A stretch of DNA of 64,000 nt from the NCBI RefSeq assembly GCF_041053105.1, contig NZ_CP163444.1, positions 7,596,501 through 7,660,500 of the forward strand. The letters run 5' to 3'. The notes beneath the pieces were generated by a model that made no database searches, had not been told where the DNA came from, and was given only the letters and a program-made list of their open reading frames with translations. The stretch is from Streptomyces sp. R44. Its GTDB lineage: Bacteria > Actinomycetota > Actinomycetes > Streptomycetales > Streptomycetaceae. This document shows positions 15,990 through 25,645 of this stretch, piece by piece. The stretch's first letter is position 1, and every line of letters begins with the position of its first letter. The position numbers and the translations under genes are program-made.

Positions 15990-18257
15990 ATGGTGGACGA
16001 TCTCAAGCTGCGTGAGAGCGACGACATCCAGGGCGATGTGATCGCCGGCTTCAAGAAGGACCAGATGACCCTGCTGTTCCTCAAGTTCGAGGACGCGGCG
16101 AGGGCGCGTACCTGGGTCAAGGCCCTGGAACCGCAGATCTCCACGACGAGACAGGTGGCGACCTTCAACGCCGCCTTCAGCAAAGCCAGGAAGGCCTCGG
16201 AAGGCGACGACCCCAAGACGCTGAAGGCCACCTGGATCAACGTGAGCTTCACCTGTGCGGGTCTGCGGGAGCTGACCGGAAAGGACCCTCTGCCCTCCGT
16301 CAAGCCCGGCAGCGGCCTGGAGGCGTTCAAAGAGGGCTCGGACAAACGGGCGCTCGGGGACACCGGTGACAGCTCGCCGGGGATGTGGCTCTTCGGCAAC
16401 GGCAAGGGGCAGGTCGTCCACGCCGTGCTCACCGTCGCGTCCGACACCGTCCAGGACCTCCAGGCGACGGTCAGGCAGCAGCGTGAGGCCTGCGCCGCGG
16501 CCAAGATCGTGATCGTGTTCCAGCAGGACGCCGCCACACTGCCCGGAAGCCGGAGAGGCAAGGAGCACTTCGGTTTCAAGGACGGCGTCAGCGAGCCCGG
16601 CGTGATCGGCTTCGACGAGCCGGACCCCGTCAAGCCCGAGTACGTCAAGGGCCATCACGGCACCCGGCTGATCCCGCCCGGCGAGTTCGTCGTCGGCCAC
16701 GACCGGGTCGGCGGCGTGCCGCACGAGACACCCGAATGGGCCGACAACGGCACCTTCCAGGTGGTGCGGCGGCTGGGGCAGGACGTCCCGGGCTTCTGGT
16801 CCCAGGTCGCCGGGCAGTTGAAGGTGCTCAAGCAGGCCAAGGTGGTGCCGCCCGAGGCCACCTCGGAGTGGCTGGCCGCCCGCCTCGTCGGCCGGTGGCG
16901 GTCCGGCACCCCCGTCGCCACGTGCCCCAACGCCGACAGGCCCTCCAACGCACTGGCCGGCGACGACAACGACTTCGGCTACCGCAACGACCCCGAGGGC
17001 TTCATCACCCCGCTCTTCTCGCACCTGCGCTGCACCAACCCCCGGGACGGTCTGCAGGAGAAGCCCGGTGATCCGCCGTTCGACGAGAATCCGGTGATGG
17101 ACCGCCGCCGGATCATCCGCCGCGGCGCCCCGTACGGCGCGCCCTTCGACCCCGCCTCGGAGGGGCCCGGCGGGCCCGACGAGAAGCGCGGCCTGCTCTT
17201 CGTCTGCTACCAGTCGGACCTCGTGCAGCAGTTCGAGTTCATCCAGAAGGCGTGGATCGACAGCCCGGACTTTCCACCCAACCGGACCAACAAGCCGGGC
17301 CCCGACGGAATGGTCGGGGCCGCCGGCAAGGTCAGCTACGAGACCCCCGGCAAGACCACTCAGCTGAGCCTGAGTCAGTTCGTCGTCACCGAGGGGTCCG
17401 TCTACGCCTTCGTACCCTCGCTGACCCTGCTCCGGCTGCTCGGTGACGGCCGGCTCACCGACAAGCCGCCCGCCGACGTCCGGCCGACCGACGCCTTCCT
17501 GCCCATCCCCGACATGCAGCGGGTCGACGGCAAGAGCTGGTACTGGGCGTACGGGACGGGCGGCGACGGTGACGCCGTCTGCCGGACCGTCTCCATCGCC
17601 GACGGCGACGAGCACGTGGACGTCCGCGAACGCCCCGACCGGCCGCTGGCGACCTGGCCGTGCTACGCCGGGGTGAAGAAGGTCGACGCGATCCTGCCCG
17701 TTCCGGACGAGCAGCGGATCAACGGCCGCAGCCGGTTCTGGCTGTTCCACACCGTCGAAGGCCGACAGGTCTACCGGAAGATCTCCATCGCCGACGGCGC
17801 CGAGTCCGGCATCCTGCCAGAGCAAGCCACCGCGATCGACCTCCCGGACCGCTCGCTCTCCGCCTGGGTCTCGTTCAACGGGGTCGAGAGGGTGGACGCC
17901 TTCCTGCCGGTCCCCGACATGCAGAGGGTCGACGGCAAGAGCTGGTACTGGGTGTTCCACACCTTCATGGACCGTCAGGTCTACCGCCTCGTCTCGGTCG
18001 CCGACGGCAGGATGCACTCGGACAACCTCGAACGCGGCGACCGCAGCCTCGACCTGTGGCGATCGCTGGCCGGGATCACCCGGGTGGACGAATTCCTTGC
18101 GGTACCGGACATGCAGCGGATCAACGGCATGAGTCTGTTCTGGGTGTTCCACCAGGACAAGTACCGGATCATCGTGATCCGTGACGGTCATGGCCACGAG
18201 GACCAGGTCACGGTCGAGGACCGACCGCTGACGATGTGGAGGTCCCTGACGGGCTGA
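15990..18257 (+). CDS. DyP-type peroxidase with C-terminal hemopexin-like repeats
   Basis: Heme peroxidase of 755 residues. Residues 1-490 are a DyP domain: N-terminal DDIQGDVIAGF, distal GFKDG motif with Asp198, proximal His345 in FSHLRCTNPRDG, and the RRGAPYG segment with the distal Arg. The start of the domain resembles the larger bacterial/fungal DyP subclasses. Residues 501-755 hold four repeats beginning near 501, 565, 635 and 699, each reading VDAFLPVPDMQR...WYWVFH...YR.VSVADG...W.SLAG. Four such units match a hemopexin-like four-bladed propeller (inference). No signal peptide is visible. ATG 15990 follows GGAGGG. Hydrogen peroxide from the neighbouring oxidase could feed it. Confidence 0.92.
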   Translation: MVDDLKLRESDDIQGDVIAGFKKDQMTLLFLKFEDAARARTWVKALEPQISTTRQVATFNAAFSKARKASEGDDPKTLKATWINVSFTCAGLRELTGKDPLPSVKPGSGLEAFKEGSDKRALGDTGDSSPGMWLFGNGKGQVVHAVLTVASDTVQDLQATVRQQREACAAAKIVIVFQQDAATLPGSRRGKEHFGFKDGVSEPGVIGFDEPDPVKPEYVKGHHGTRLIPPGEFVVGHDRVGGVPHETPEWADNGTFQVVRRLGQDVPGFWSQVAGQLKVLKQAKVVPPEATSEWLAARLVGRWRSGTPVATCPNADRPSNALAGDDNDFGYRNDPEGFITPLFSHLRCTNPRDGLQEKPGDPPFDENPVMDRRRIIRRGAPYGAPFDPASEGPGGPDEKRGLLFVCYQSDLVQQFEFIQKAWIDSPDFPPNRTNKPGPDGMVGAAGKVSYETPGKTTQLSLSQFVVTEGSVYAFVPSLTLLRLLGDGRLTDKPPADVRPTDAFLPIPDMQRVDGKSWYWAYGTGGDGDAVCRTVSIADGDEHVDVRERPDRPLATWPCYAGVKKVDAILPVPDEQRINGRSRFWLFHTVEGRQVYRKISIADGAESGILPEQATAIDLPDRSLSAWVSFNGVERVDAFLPVPDMQRVDGKSWYWVFHTFMDRQVYRLVSVADGRMHSDNLERGDRSLDLWRSLAGITRVDEFLAVPDMQRINGMSLFWVFHQDKYRIIVIRDGHGHEDQVTVEDRPLTMWRSLTG

Positions 18258-18475
18258 CCGGTCCGCCCCCCCCGAGCGGGTGCCGGACCCGGGTCGGGAG
18301 TGCGGCCCGCACCTTCAGTCGAGAGACCGTCCACCGCCGTCCTGGCCCCGATCCTGACGGATCTCCGGATCTCCGGATGCCGGGCGGCGACGGTGTCGGG
18401 TCGATCGCCCTGCGCGCCACGCTGGAGGGGCCGGGAACGTCACGGTGCTCATGCTGACCCTTTGGTGACCCCTGG

Positions 18476-18602
18476 CCGCGTGGCGCGGGAGGCGTGGATG
18501 ACCGGCGACCGCTTCGGCGAGGTCAAGGGCTACGACGGCGACCGCCTCGACGCGACGGAGGTCCCGGCGACCCAGCTGAAGGCCCGGGGGCGGGTGCGCT
18601 GA
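18476..18602 (+). pseudogene. Pirin 3' fragment (direct repeat copy 2)
   Basis: This fragment encodes the last 41 residues of a pirin, from RVAREAWMTGDRFGEVKGYD to the stop codon, with no start or upstream coding part. It differs from the intact gene by ten bases in 127, mainly synonymous, with Pro-to-Thr and Pro-to-Ala changes. That pattern suggests it came from a different functional pirin allele rather than by recent copying. It marks the right boundary of the oxidase/DyP module. Confidence 0.93.
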
Positions 18603-18877
18603 CCTGGGTTTTTCTCCTCGTGGTCGATGGCTGCTCAGGCATGGGCGCCTTCGCCCTGTGCCAGGTGGTCCCCTCCACCCCGTCCTCCTCTTCGGCCGCA
18701 GTGAGTCTCGAGCGACCTGCCACGAACGCGCCGATCACGGCGGCGGTGGGCCAACGGCGGTCGCGCGTAGGACTTCGGGTTCGGTGCGGTGGGGAGCGGT
18801 CGGTGTGAAGGGTTCGCTCCGATGGCCGCCGCACAGGACAAGGGGCGCGTGATCTGGGCGTTCCGTAGGCTCGTCCT

Positions 18878-20897
18878 ATGAGGCCTGATGTCGAAGTGTT
18901 CCTCTGTCGTCTCGCCCGGGAGTTCAGGCCTCGGGTGGAGCAGTCGGCCGATGAACTGCTGCAGGTCATGCGCAGGGAGCTCCCCGAACTGTCGGAGCAC
19001 GAGGACCTGGCAAAACTGGCGGTGGAGGAGGGCGTCGCACACGTCTCCACGTTCCTGGACGTGCTGGAGCGGCGTCTCGACGTCGCTGATGTGGAGGCGC
19101 CGGAGGTTGCCCTGGAGGTCGGCCGCCAGCTTGCACGGCGTGGCGTATCGATCAGCGACTCCCTGCGCACGTACCGACTCGGCCATCTGAGCCTCCTGCA
19201 GCAGCTGCAGGAGGAAGCCGCCCGCCTCTCCAGCGACTGGGAGTTGATCAGCGCCGCGACGATCAAGCTGGTCTCCACGGCATTCGAGTACGTGGACCGT
19301 GCTTCCGAGCAGATCGTGGCCGTGTACCAGAGGGAGCGTGACCTGCTGCTGCAGCGGCGCCTGATCCTTGCCAACGAGGCGAGCAAGCGGATCGGGACGA
19401 CGCTGGACACTGTTCGTACGGCCGAAGAACTGGCTGAGGTCGGCACAGACGGGTTCGCCGACGTCGTCACCGTCGATCTGCTCTGTTCCGTTCTTCACGA
19501 GGAGGACAGGCGACCGGCGCAGGGCGCACAGGAGCTCCGGCGCATCGCCCACCGGTCGGCGCTCGACGGCCTCCCCGTCTCCGTGGTCGGTGCGGACGAG
19601 GTCTTCACCTACCCCACGGGGTCGGAACCGGCCCGCGCACTGGCCACGGGACAGGCCCTCCTGCACCGCACTCCGGTGCCGGGCGCCCCCGCACGGCAGG
19701 AGTCACGGGCTCCCGTGCCCGTCCCCGACGGCGGCTCCCCGTTGTCGCTGCCGTTGCGGGCTCGCGGGACCACGCTGGGCCTCACCCAGTTCCTCCGCCG
19801 CCGGTCAGCTCCCCCCCTCGACGAGGACGACCTGATCCTGGCCCAGGAGATCGCGGACAGGGCCGCGGTGTCCATCGACAATGCCCGCCGGTACGCCCAT
19901 GAGCGGGACACGGCCCTCGCGCTCCAGCGCAGCCTGCTGCCCCGGGGCCCTTCACGCCGCGGCCACGATGGGGCGGCTGCGGACGGCTGTCCGTGCCTTC
20001 GCGGACATCGACCTGATGCCCGACGAACTGCTCACGCACCTGGACGACGTGGTCATCCGTCTCGGCCGCGAGGAGGAGCGGCATGCCGGAGAGACCAGCG
20101 CCACCTGTCTGTACGCGATCTACGACCCCGTTTCGCGGCTGTGCTCGGTGGCCAGCGCAGGCCACCCACTGCCGGCGGTGGCGCAGCCTTCGAGCCCCGG
20201 CGGCGACGGTCCGGCTTCCCGGTCGGTGGACTTCCTGGACGTGTCGGTCGGCCCCCCGCTGGGGCTGGGGGGCTTCCCCTTCGAGACGGCACAGTGCGAA
20301 CTGGCAGAGGGCAGCCTGCTCGCCTTGTACACCGATGGCCTCGTCGCGCATTCCGGCCGCGACGTGGATTCCTCCCTGACGATGCTGCGCGACGTCCTCG
20401 GCCAGGGGTCCGATTCGCCGGAGGAGCTATGCGACCAGCTCCTGGCCACGCTGCTCCCCACTCGTCCGGCCGATGACGTGGCCCTTCTCGTGGCGCGTAC
20501 CCGGGCGCTCGACCACGACCACGTCGCCGTCCTGGACCTTCCTTCCGACCCCGCGGCCGTGTCCGGGGCGCGTCGTTTCACCTCCGACAAGCTGGCCGAC
20601 TGGGGTCTGGATGAGCTGTCCTTCTCCACGGAGCTGGTGGTCAGCGAGCTGGTGACGAACGCCATCCGATACGGCAGGAGCCCCGTCCAGCTGCGGCTGA
20701 TCCTTCAGGACACCCTGACGTGCGAGGTCTCGGACGCCAGCAGCACCGCTCCCCACATGCGCCGCGCGCGGACCTTCGACGAGGGCGGGCGCGGCCTGCT
20801 GCTGGTCGCGCAGTTCGCCGGGCGCTGGGGCGCCCGGTACCACCGCGAGGGGAAGGTGATCTGGGCGGAACAAGCCCTTCCTTCCGGGTCGCAGTAG
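18878..20897 (+). pseudogene. Frameshifted RsbRD-GAF-SpoIIE-HATPase stress regulator
   Basis: Remains of a multidomain regulator of the partner-switching type. Frame 1 (ATG 18878) encodes an RsbRD/PucR-like helical N-terminus (to about residue 150) and a GAF domain ending IADRAAVSIDNARRYAHERD, then QRSLLPRG. Near 19943-19950 the reading frame shifts by one and continues at LHAAATMGRLRTAV of a PP2C/SpoIIE phosphatase, through ALYTDGLV, to a C-terminal RsbW-like ATPase (SELVTNAIRYG, EGGRGLLLVAQF), stop 20897. The usual phosphatase segment with the first metal motifs (GGDWFDV, VGDVxGHG) is absent, so a deletion of roughly 45-50 codons caused the shift. Phosphatase activity is presumably lost. 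Confidence 0.9.
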
Positions 20898-20924
20898 CGT
20901 CCCTGCCCGTGCGGTGACGACTTC

Positions 20925-21277
20925 ATGTCCTCACTGCGCGGTGTGCGACAAGCGAGCTACCCGCTCGACAACCTCCTCGTCGACGAGGACGCCCGGGCGA
21001 CGGCCGTGCTCGGCGACCCCCTGTCCGACCTCGGCCGGATGGTCGTCTACAACCGGCTCGGCGAGATCGCCGGCGACGACGTCGGCGTCAGCACCGTCGC
21101 GGGCGCCCCCGGCCACCTCACCGAGACCGAGACGATCGAGCGGTACGCCGCGGGCAGCGGCCGGGACCTCTCCCGCTTCGGCTTCCACCTGGGCCTGGCC
21201 GCGTTCCAGCTCGCCGTGATCGTCGAGGGCGTCCACTACCGCCATCCCAACGGACAGACGGACGGGGAGGGCGGCGG
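20925..21277 (+). pseudogene. Phosphotransferase-family (APH-like) remnant
   Basis: C-terminal remnant of an aminoglycoside-phosphotransferase-like protein of the type that often accompanies acyl-CoA dehydrogenases. Recognisable parts are PLDNLLVDEDARATAVLGDP and LSDLGRMVVYNRL. The kinase HGDYRLDN motif is degraded to ASYPLDN, and the metal-binding DWE segment between AVL and GDP is missing. The N-terminal lobe is absent. The sequence runs into acyl-CoA dehydrogenase sequence near 21250-21280. Confidence 0.75.
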
Positions 21278-21649
21278 ACCGAGGCCCGCAGGCGCGGTCT
21301 GTGGAACCTCTTCCTCCCGGAGGCGGAGGGCGCGGGCCTGACGAACCCGGACGCCGAGCGGGCCGTGGAGCCGATGTGCGCCCGCGCCGAGGAGCGCGTC
21401 GCCTTCGGCCGGCCGATCTCGGAACAGGGCGTCATCCGTGACTGGATCGCCGAATCCCGGGTGCGCATCGAGCAGTTGAGGCTGCTCGTACTCAAGACCG
21501 CGTGGCTCATGGACAGCGTCGGCAACAAGGGCGCGCACGCCGAGATCCAGGCGATCAAGATCGCCACCCCGTCGACGGTGCAGTGGATCCTCGACAAGGC
21601 GATCCAGGTGAGACGTCAACATGAGGTTCCCCAGGAATCAGCCGGTTGA
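21278..21649 (+). pseudogene. Acyl-CoA dehydrogenase remnant
   Basis: Two pieces of an acyl-CoA dehydrogenase are fused in one frame: the N-terminal RRRGLWNLFLPEAEGAGLTN joins directly to the C-terminal domain (CARAEERVAFGRPISEQGVI, RLLVLKTAWLMD, IKIATPSTVQWILDKAIQ). Most of the middle, including the FAD and catalytic Glu regions, is deleted, and the last helix is replaced by an unrelated tail ending at 21649. It follows the decayed phosphotransferase, a common partner, so both belonged to one lost operon. Confidence 0.85.
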
Positions 21650-21856
21650 ACGGCCGTGAGGGGGAGTGCAGAGTGAACGCGACCTCAACGTGGCTTCGTC
21701 CCTCGGCGGATGTTGCGTACACCTCACCCGTGGATGCTGTTCAAGGAGAGCCCGAGGCGGTCAAGCTGAGCGGCGTGCTCCGGTTCTTGGTGAGCGCACC
21801 TCTGATCGAGTTGAGAACACGCCGTTGACGGCCAGAGCAGCGAACGGAGAACACTC

Positions 21857-23380
21857 GTGATTGTCGGAGTCCTCAAGGAAGCGCGGGCAGGTGAGAGTCG
21901 CGTTTCGGCCACACCGGCCACTGTCGAGCAGATCCGCAAGCTGGGGTACGAGGTGGTCGTCGACTCCGGCGCGGGTGTCGCGGCCGGCTTCACCGACGGC
22001 GCCTATGAGGCTGCCGGTGCGACCGTCGGCGACGCGGCGGCGGCGGACGTGGTCCTCGGGGTCAACGCCCCGAGTCCCGCTCAGCTGGACGGGGTACGGC
22101 CGGAGGCGACGGTGATCGCGCTGTTCGCCCCGGCGTTCGACCCGGTGATGGTCGAGGAGCTGGGCCGGCGGCCGTTCACGGCGCTGTCGATGGACGCCGT
22201 GCCGCGTATCAGCCGGGCGCAGTCGATGGATGTGCTGTCGTCGATGGCGAACATCGCCGGTTATCGGGCGGTGGTGGAGGCGGCGCACACCTTCGGGCGG
22301 TTCTTCACCGGTCAGGTGACGGCGGCAGGCAAGGTGCCGCCGGCGAGGGTGCTGGTCGCGGGTGCCGGTGTCGCGGGTCTGGCGGCGATCGGTGCGGCGG
22401 GCTCGCTCGGCGCGATCGTACGGGCGACCGACCCGCGGCCCGAGGTGGCCGACCAGGTCCGCTCCCTGGGCGGCGAGTACCTGTCGATCGAGTCCGCCGA
22501 GGTCGAGGTCTCGAAGACGGGTTACGCCAAGGAGATGGGCGACGACTACAAGGCCCGCGAGGTCGAGCTGTATGCCGCGCAGTGCCGTGAGGTCGACATC
22601 GTCATCACCACCGCGCTGATCCCCGGGCGTCCCGCGCCGACGCTGATCACCGCGGAGATGGTGGCGAGCATGAAGCCGGGTTCGGTGATCGTCGACATGG
22701 CGGCCGCCAACGGCGGCAACGTCGTCGGCACCGTGAAGGGCGAGAAGACCGTCACCGACAACGGTGTGACGATCATCGGCTACACCGATCTGGCCGGCCG
22801 GCTGCCGGCGCAGGCCTCGCAGCTGTACGGCACGAACCTCGTGAACCTTTTGAAGCTGATGACGCCCGGCAAGGACGCGCAGCTGGTCCTGGACTGGGAC
22901 GACCCGGTGCAGCGGTCGATCACCGTCGTGCGCGAGGGGGAGTCGGCGTGGCCGCCTCCGCCGGTGCAGGTCTCGGCGGCCCCGGCCCCCGCGGCGGCGG
23001 CGGAGGTGAAGCCTTCGCCGGTGAAGGTGCCGATGACGGCGAGGCAGAGGTTCGGCGGTGTGGCCGTCGGCGCGCTGGCGCTGTTCCTGGCGGCCGGGTT
23101 CGCGCCGGCGGCGCTGCTGCCCCACGTGACGGTCTTCGTGCTGGCGATCGTGATCGGCTACTACGTGATCGGCCATGTCCACCACGCCCTGCACACACCG
23201 CTCATGTCGGTGACGAACGCGATCTCCGGGATCATCGTGGTCGGTGCCCTCCTGCAGATCGGGCATGCGAGCACGGCGGTCACGGTGCTGTCGTCCGTGG
23301 CGATCCTTCTGGCCAGTATCAATGTCTTCGGCGGCTTCGCGGTGACGCGTCGCATGCTCGCCATGTTCAACCGGAGCTGA
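21857..23380 (+). CDS. pntA: NAD(P) transhydrogenase subunit alpha
   Basis: Alpha subunit (507 residues) of the proton-translocating transhydrogenase, which moves hydride from NADH to NADP+ using the proton gradient. It carries domain dI with [20 protein letters not shown] and [16 protein letters not shown] for NAD(H) binding, a proline/alanine-rich linker near residue 380, and a C-terminal dII part with four hydrophobic helices ending [20 protein letters not shown] 21857 follows GGAGA. The beta subunit gene begins one base after the stop, a translationally coupled operon. Intact despite lying between decayed genes. Confidence 0.96.
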   Translation: MIVGVLKEARAGESRVSATPATVEQIRKLGYEVVVDSGAGVAAGFTDGAYEAAGATVGDAAAADVVLGVNAPSPAQLDGVRPEATVIALFAPAFDPVMVEELGRRPFTALSMDAVPRISRAQSMDVLSSMANIAGYRAVVEAAHTFGRFFTGQVTAAGKVPPARVLVAGAGVAGLAAIGAAGSLGAIVRATDPRPEVADQVRSLGGEYLSIESAEVEVSKTGYAKEMGDDYKAREVELYAAQCREVDIVITTALIPGRPAPTLITAEMVASMKPGSVIVDMAAANGGNVVGTVKGEKTVTDNGVTIIGYTDLAGRLPAQASQLYGTNLVNLLKLMTPGKDAQLVLDWDDPVQRSITVVREGESAWPPPPVQVSAAPAPAAAAEVKPSPVKVPMTARQRFGGVAVGALALFLAAGFAPAALLPHVTVFVLAIVIGYYVIGHVHHALHTPLMSVTNAISGIIVVGALLQIGHASTAVTVLSSVAILLASINVFGGFAVTRRMLAMFNRS

Positions 23381-23381
23381 C

Positions 23382-24800
23382 ATGTCTGCGACCATCGCCG
23401 CTCAGGCGGCCTACCTCGTTGCCGCGCTGCTGTTCATCCTCGCGCTGGCAGGACTCTCCAAGCACGAGTCCGCGCGGCTCGGCAACGCCTTCGGCATGCT
23501 CGGCATGGGCGTCGCGCTCGTCGCGACGGTCGTGCTCGCGGTCGACGGCGACATCAGCACCGCGGGCCTGGGCCTGATGGCCGTCGCGATGCTGACCGGC
23601 GCGCTGATCGGGCTGCAGCGGGCCCGCGGCGTCGAGATGACCGGCATGCCCGAGCTGATCGCGCTGCTGCACTCCTTCGTGGGTCTGGCGGCCGTCCTGG
23701 TCAGCTGGAACGGCTACCTCAACGTCGAACACGACCCCGACGGCCACGAGGCCCAGGCCCTCGACGCGCTCGGCACGCTGGGCATCCACCACGCCGAGGT
23801 GTTCATCGGCCTGTTCATCGGCGCGGTCACCTTCACCGGCTCCATCGTCGCCTACCTCAAGCTCTCCGCGAAGATCAGCTCCACACCACTGGTGCTGCCG
23901 GGCAAGAACGTACTGAACCTCGGCTCGCTGGCCCTGTTCGTCGCCCTGACCGTGTGGTTCGTGATCACGCCCGCCCTGTGGCTCCTGATCAGCGTGACCG
24001 TCCTGGCGCTCGCACTGGGCTGGCACCTGGTGGCCTCGATCGGCGGCGGCGACATGCCGGTCGTCGTCTCGATGCTCAACAGCTACTCCGGCTGGGCCGC
24101 CGCGGCCTCCGGCTTCCTCCTCGGCAACGACCTCCTCATCGTCACCGGCGCGCTGGTCGGCTCCTCCGGCGCCTACCTGTCGTACATCATGTGCAAGGCG
24201 ATGAACCGCTCCTTCCTGTCCGTGATCGCCGGCGGCTTCGGCATCGAGGCGCCGTCGGGCTCGGACGTCGACTACGGCGAGCACCAGGAGATCACCGCCC
24301 AGGCCGCCGCCGAACTCCTCGGCGCCGCCCGCTCGGTGGTCATCACCCCCGGCTACGGCATGGCCGTCGCCCAGGCCCAGTACCCGGTCGCCGAACTCAC
24401 CTCCAAGCTGCGCGCCAAGGGCGTCGACGTACGCTTCGGCATCCACCCGGTCGCCGGCCGCCTGCCCGGCCACATGAACGTCCTGCTGGCCGAGGCGAAG
24501 GTGCCGTACGACATCGTCCTGGAGATGGACGAGATCAACGAGGACTTCGCCGACACCGACGTCGTCCTCGTCATCGGCGCCAACGACACCGTCAACCCGG
24601 CCGGCGCCGAGGACCCCAACAGCCCGCTCGCCGGCATGCCCGTCCTCACGGTCTGGGAGGCGAACCAGGTCATCGTCTTCAAGCGCTCGATGGCCTCCGG
24701 CTACGCGGGCGTGCAGAACCCGCTCTTCTTCCGCGACAACACCTCGATGCTCTTCGGCGACGCGAAGGCCCGGGTCGAGGACATCGTCGGCGCCCTCTGA
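23382..24800 (+). CDS. pntB: NAD(P) transhydrogenase subunit beta
   Basis: Beta subunit of 472 residues. The N-terminal two thirds are membrane helices (domain dII) including [20 protein letters not shown]. The soluble C-terminal dIII binds NADP(H): [40 protein letters not shown] and [18 protein letters not shown] are hallmark motifs. Full length, no breaks. It follows pntA at one base spacing, and the pair probably supplies NADPH. A strong hairpin 45 bp after the stop ends the operon. Confidence 0.96.
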   Translation: MSATIAAQAAYLVAALLFILALAGLSKHESARLGNAFGMLGMGVALVATVVLAVDGDISTAGLGLMAVAMLTGALIGLQRARGVEMTGMPELIALLHSFVGLAAVLVSWNGYLNVEHDPDGHEAQALDALGTLGIHHAEVFIGLFIGAVTFTGSIVAYLKLSAKISSTPLVLPGKNVLNLGSLALFVALTVWFVITPALWLLISVTVLALALGWHLVASIGGGDMPVVVSMLNSYSGWAAAASGFLLGNDLLIVTGALVGSSGAYLSYIMCKAMNRSFLSVIAGGFGIEAPSGSDVDYGEHQEITAQAAAELLGAARSVVITPGYGMAVAQAQYPVAELTSKLRAKGVDVRFGIHPVAGRLPGHMNVLLAEAKVPYDIVLEMDEINEDFADTDVVLVIGANDTVNPAGAEDPNSPLAGMPVLTVWEANQVIVFKRSMASGYAGVQNPLFFRDNTSMLFGDAKARVEDIVGAL

Positions 24801-24844
24801 CCCACGGAGCGGGCACCGGCTTTCCCACACGACTGCCGGACGAC

Positions 24845-24887
24845 GGCGATCAGCATCAGCGGGTTCCTGCCGCTGATGCTGGTCGCC
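24845..24887 (+). terminator. Terminator of the pntAB operon
   Basis: An 18-bp stem (24845-24862 with 24870-24887, one G-T pair) containing CAGCATCAGCGG and a 7-nt loop GTTCCTG lies shortly after pntB. Energetically strong; no T-run. Confidence 0.8.
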
Positions 24888-24889
24888 GT

Positions 24890-25458
24890 CCTGCCCGCGC
24901 GTCCGTGGATCGGGCATGTGGCGGTCGTCGTGCGCGAGGACACTCCGGGCGACAAGCGTCTGGTCGTCTCTGTGGTGGGCGAGCCGGGAGGTGCGGAGCG
25001 GGAGGACGCAGAGAGGGACGGTGCCGGACGGGAGGGCATCGAGCGGGAAGCCGCCGGCCTGGACGTGCCGAGCTGCGGGCGCTCGTGACGCCCGTCCGCT
25101 GAGCGGACATTCACTCGGTCATTCGCACAGAACGCCCTCGGCGGAGTGCTGCCCATCCGGACCTGCGGCAGCGCACCGGCGTTCTTCTTCGTCCACCCGG
25201 CCGACGGACCGAGCTGGTGCGGGCTGGTCCTGCGGAGGGGCGCCGGCGATCGTCGCGGAGGAAGGGGAACCGGCGGACTTCTCTCCCGCCGCCCTGTGGC
25301 AGCCGCCTCTCACGCCGCTGGCCTCCGTCGCCCACCTTCCCTGCCGGCACTCGGACATGGCGCGTCCCGACATGCCGGCACCGACCTGGGACGCCATCTC
25401 CGCATGGCTGAGCGCACGGCCGGAACGTCTCGGACCGACCTTCCTGGAAGAGGCCTGA
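24890..25458 (+). pseudogene. NRPS remnant: adenylation C-end and thioesterase pieces
   Basis: Three fragments of a nonribosomal peptide synthetase end are recognisable in different frames. About 24911-25100 encodes HVAVVVREDTPGDKRLV and, after a shift, ELRALV, typical of the C-terminal subdomain of an adenylation domain. About 25146-25220 encodes LPIRTCGSAPAFFFVHPADG, the start of a type I thioesterase. About 25255-25458 encodes HLPCRHSDMARPDMPAPTWD to EEA-stop, the thioesterase C-terminus. The carrier domain and the catalytic centre of the thioesterase are deleted. It cannot make a functional enzyme. Confidence 0.8.
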
Positions 25459-25519
25459 AGGGCCTCTTCGGGCGCCACTCGGGGCCCGGTACCTGTCCCC
25501 TCAGGTGCCGGGCCCCGAG
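25447..25519 (+). terminator. Two tandem hairpins after the NRPS remnant
   Basis: GAAGAGGCC/GGCCTCTTC (25447-25469, loop TGAAG) overlaps the stop codon. A second, stronger hairpin (25478-25495 with 25502-25519, one G-T pair, loop TCCCCT) contains CTCGGGGCCCGG. Together they look like the original terminator of the lost synthetase gene and would insulate the GntR operon. Confidence 0.75.
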
Positions 25520-25608
25520 CGCTTCGCAGGGTGACCCCTAAGGGTTCCCCTCGGGAAAGTTCAGGGCTGCGTCGGGGTCCGGAACTCCCCTTCCCTGCTT
25601 ACCTATTG

Positions 25609-25624
25609 CACTAGCTTCCTAGTG
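25609..25624. promoter_or_regulatory. CACTAG-N4-CTAGTG dyad, likely GntR operator
   Basis: A perfect 6-bp inverted repeat with a CTTC spacer lies 21 bp upstream of the YtrA-type regulator start. Its position across the expected promoter/leader fits autorepression of the regulator-ABC operon. Confidence 0.6.
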
Positions 25625-25645
25625 AAGGAGGCGGGAGGAATAGCC

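Noticed and set aside
24876..25088. A separate 70-residue gene after pntB
   Set aside because: Its sequence matches the C-terminal subdomain of NRPS adenylation domains and continues out of frame, so it is part of a remnant.
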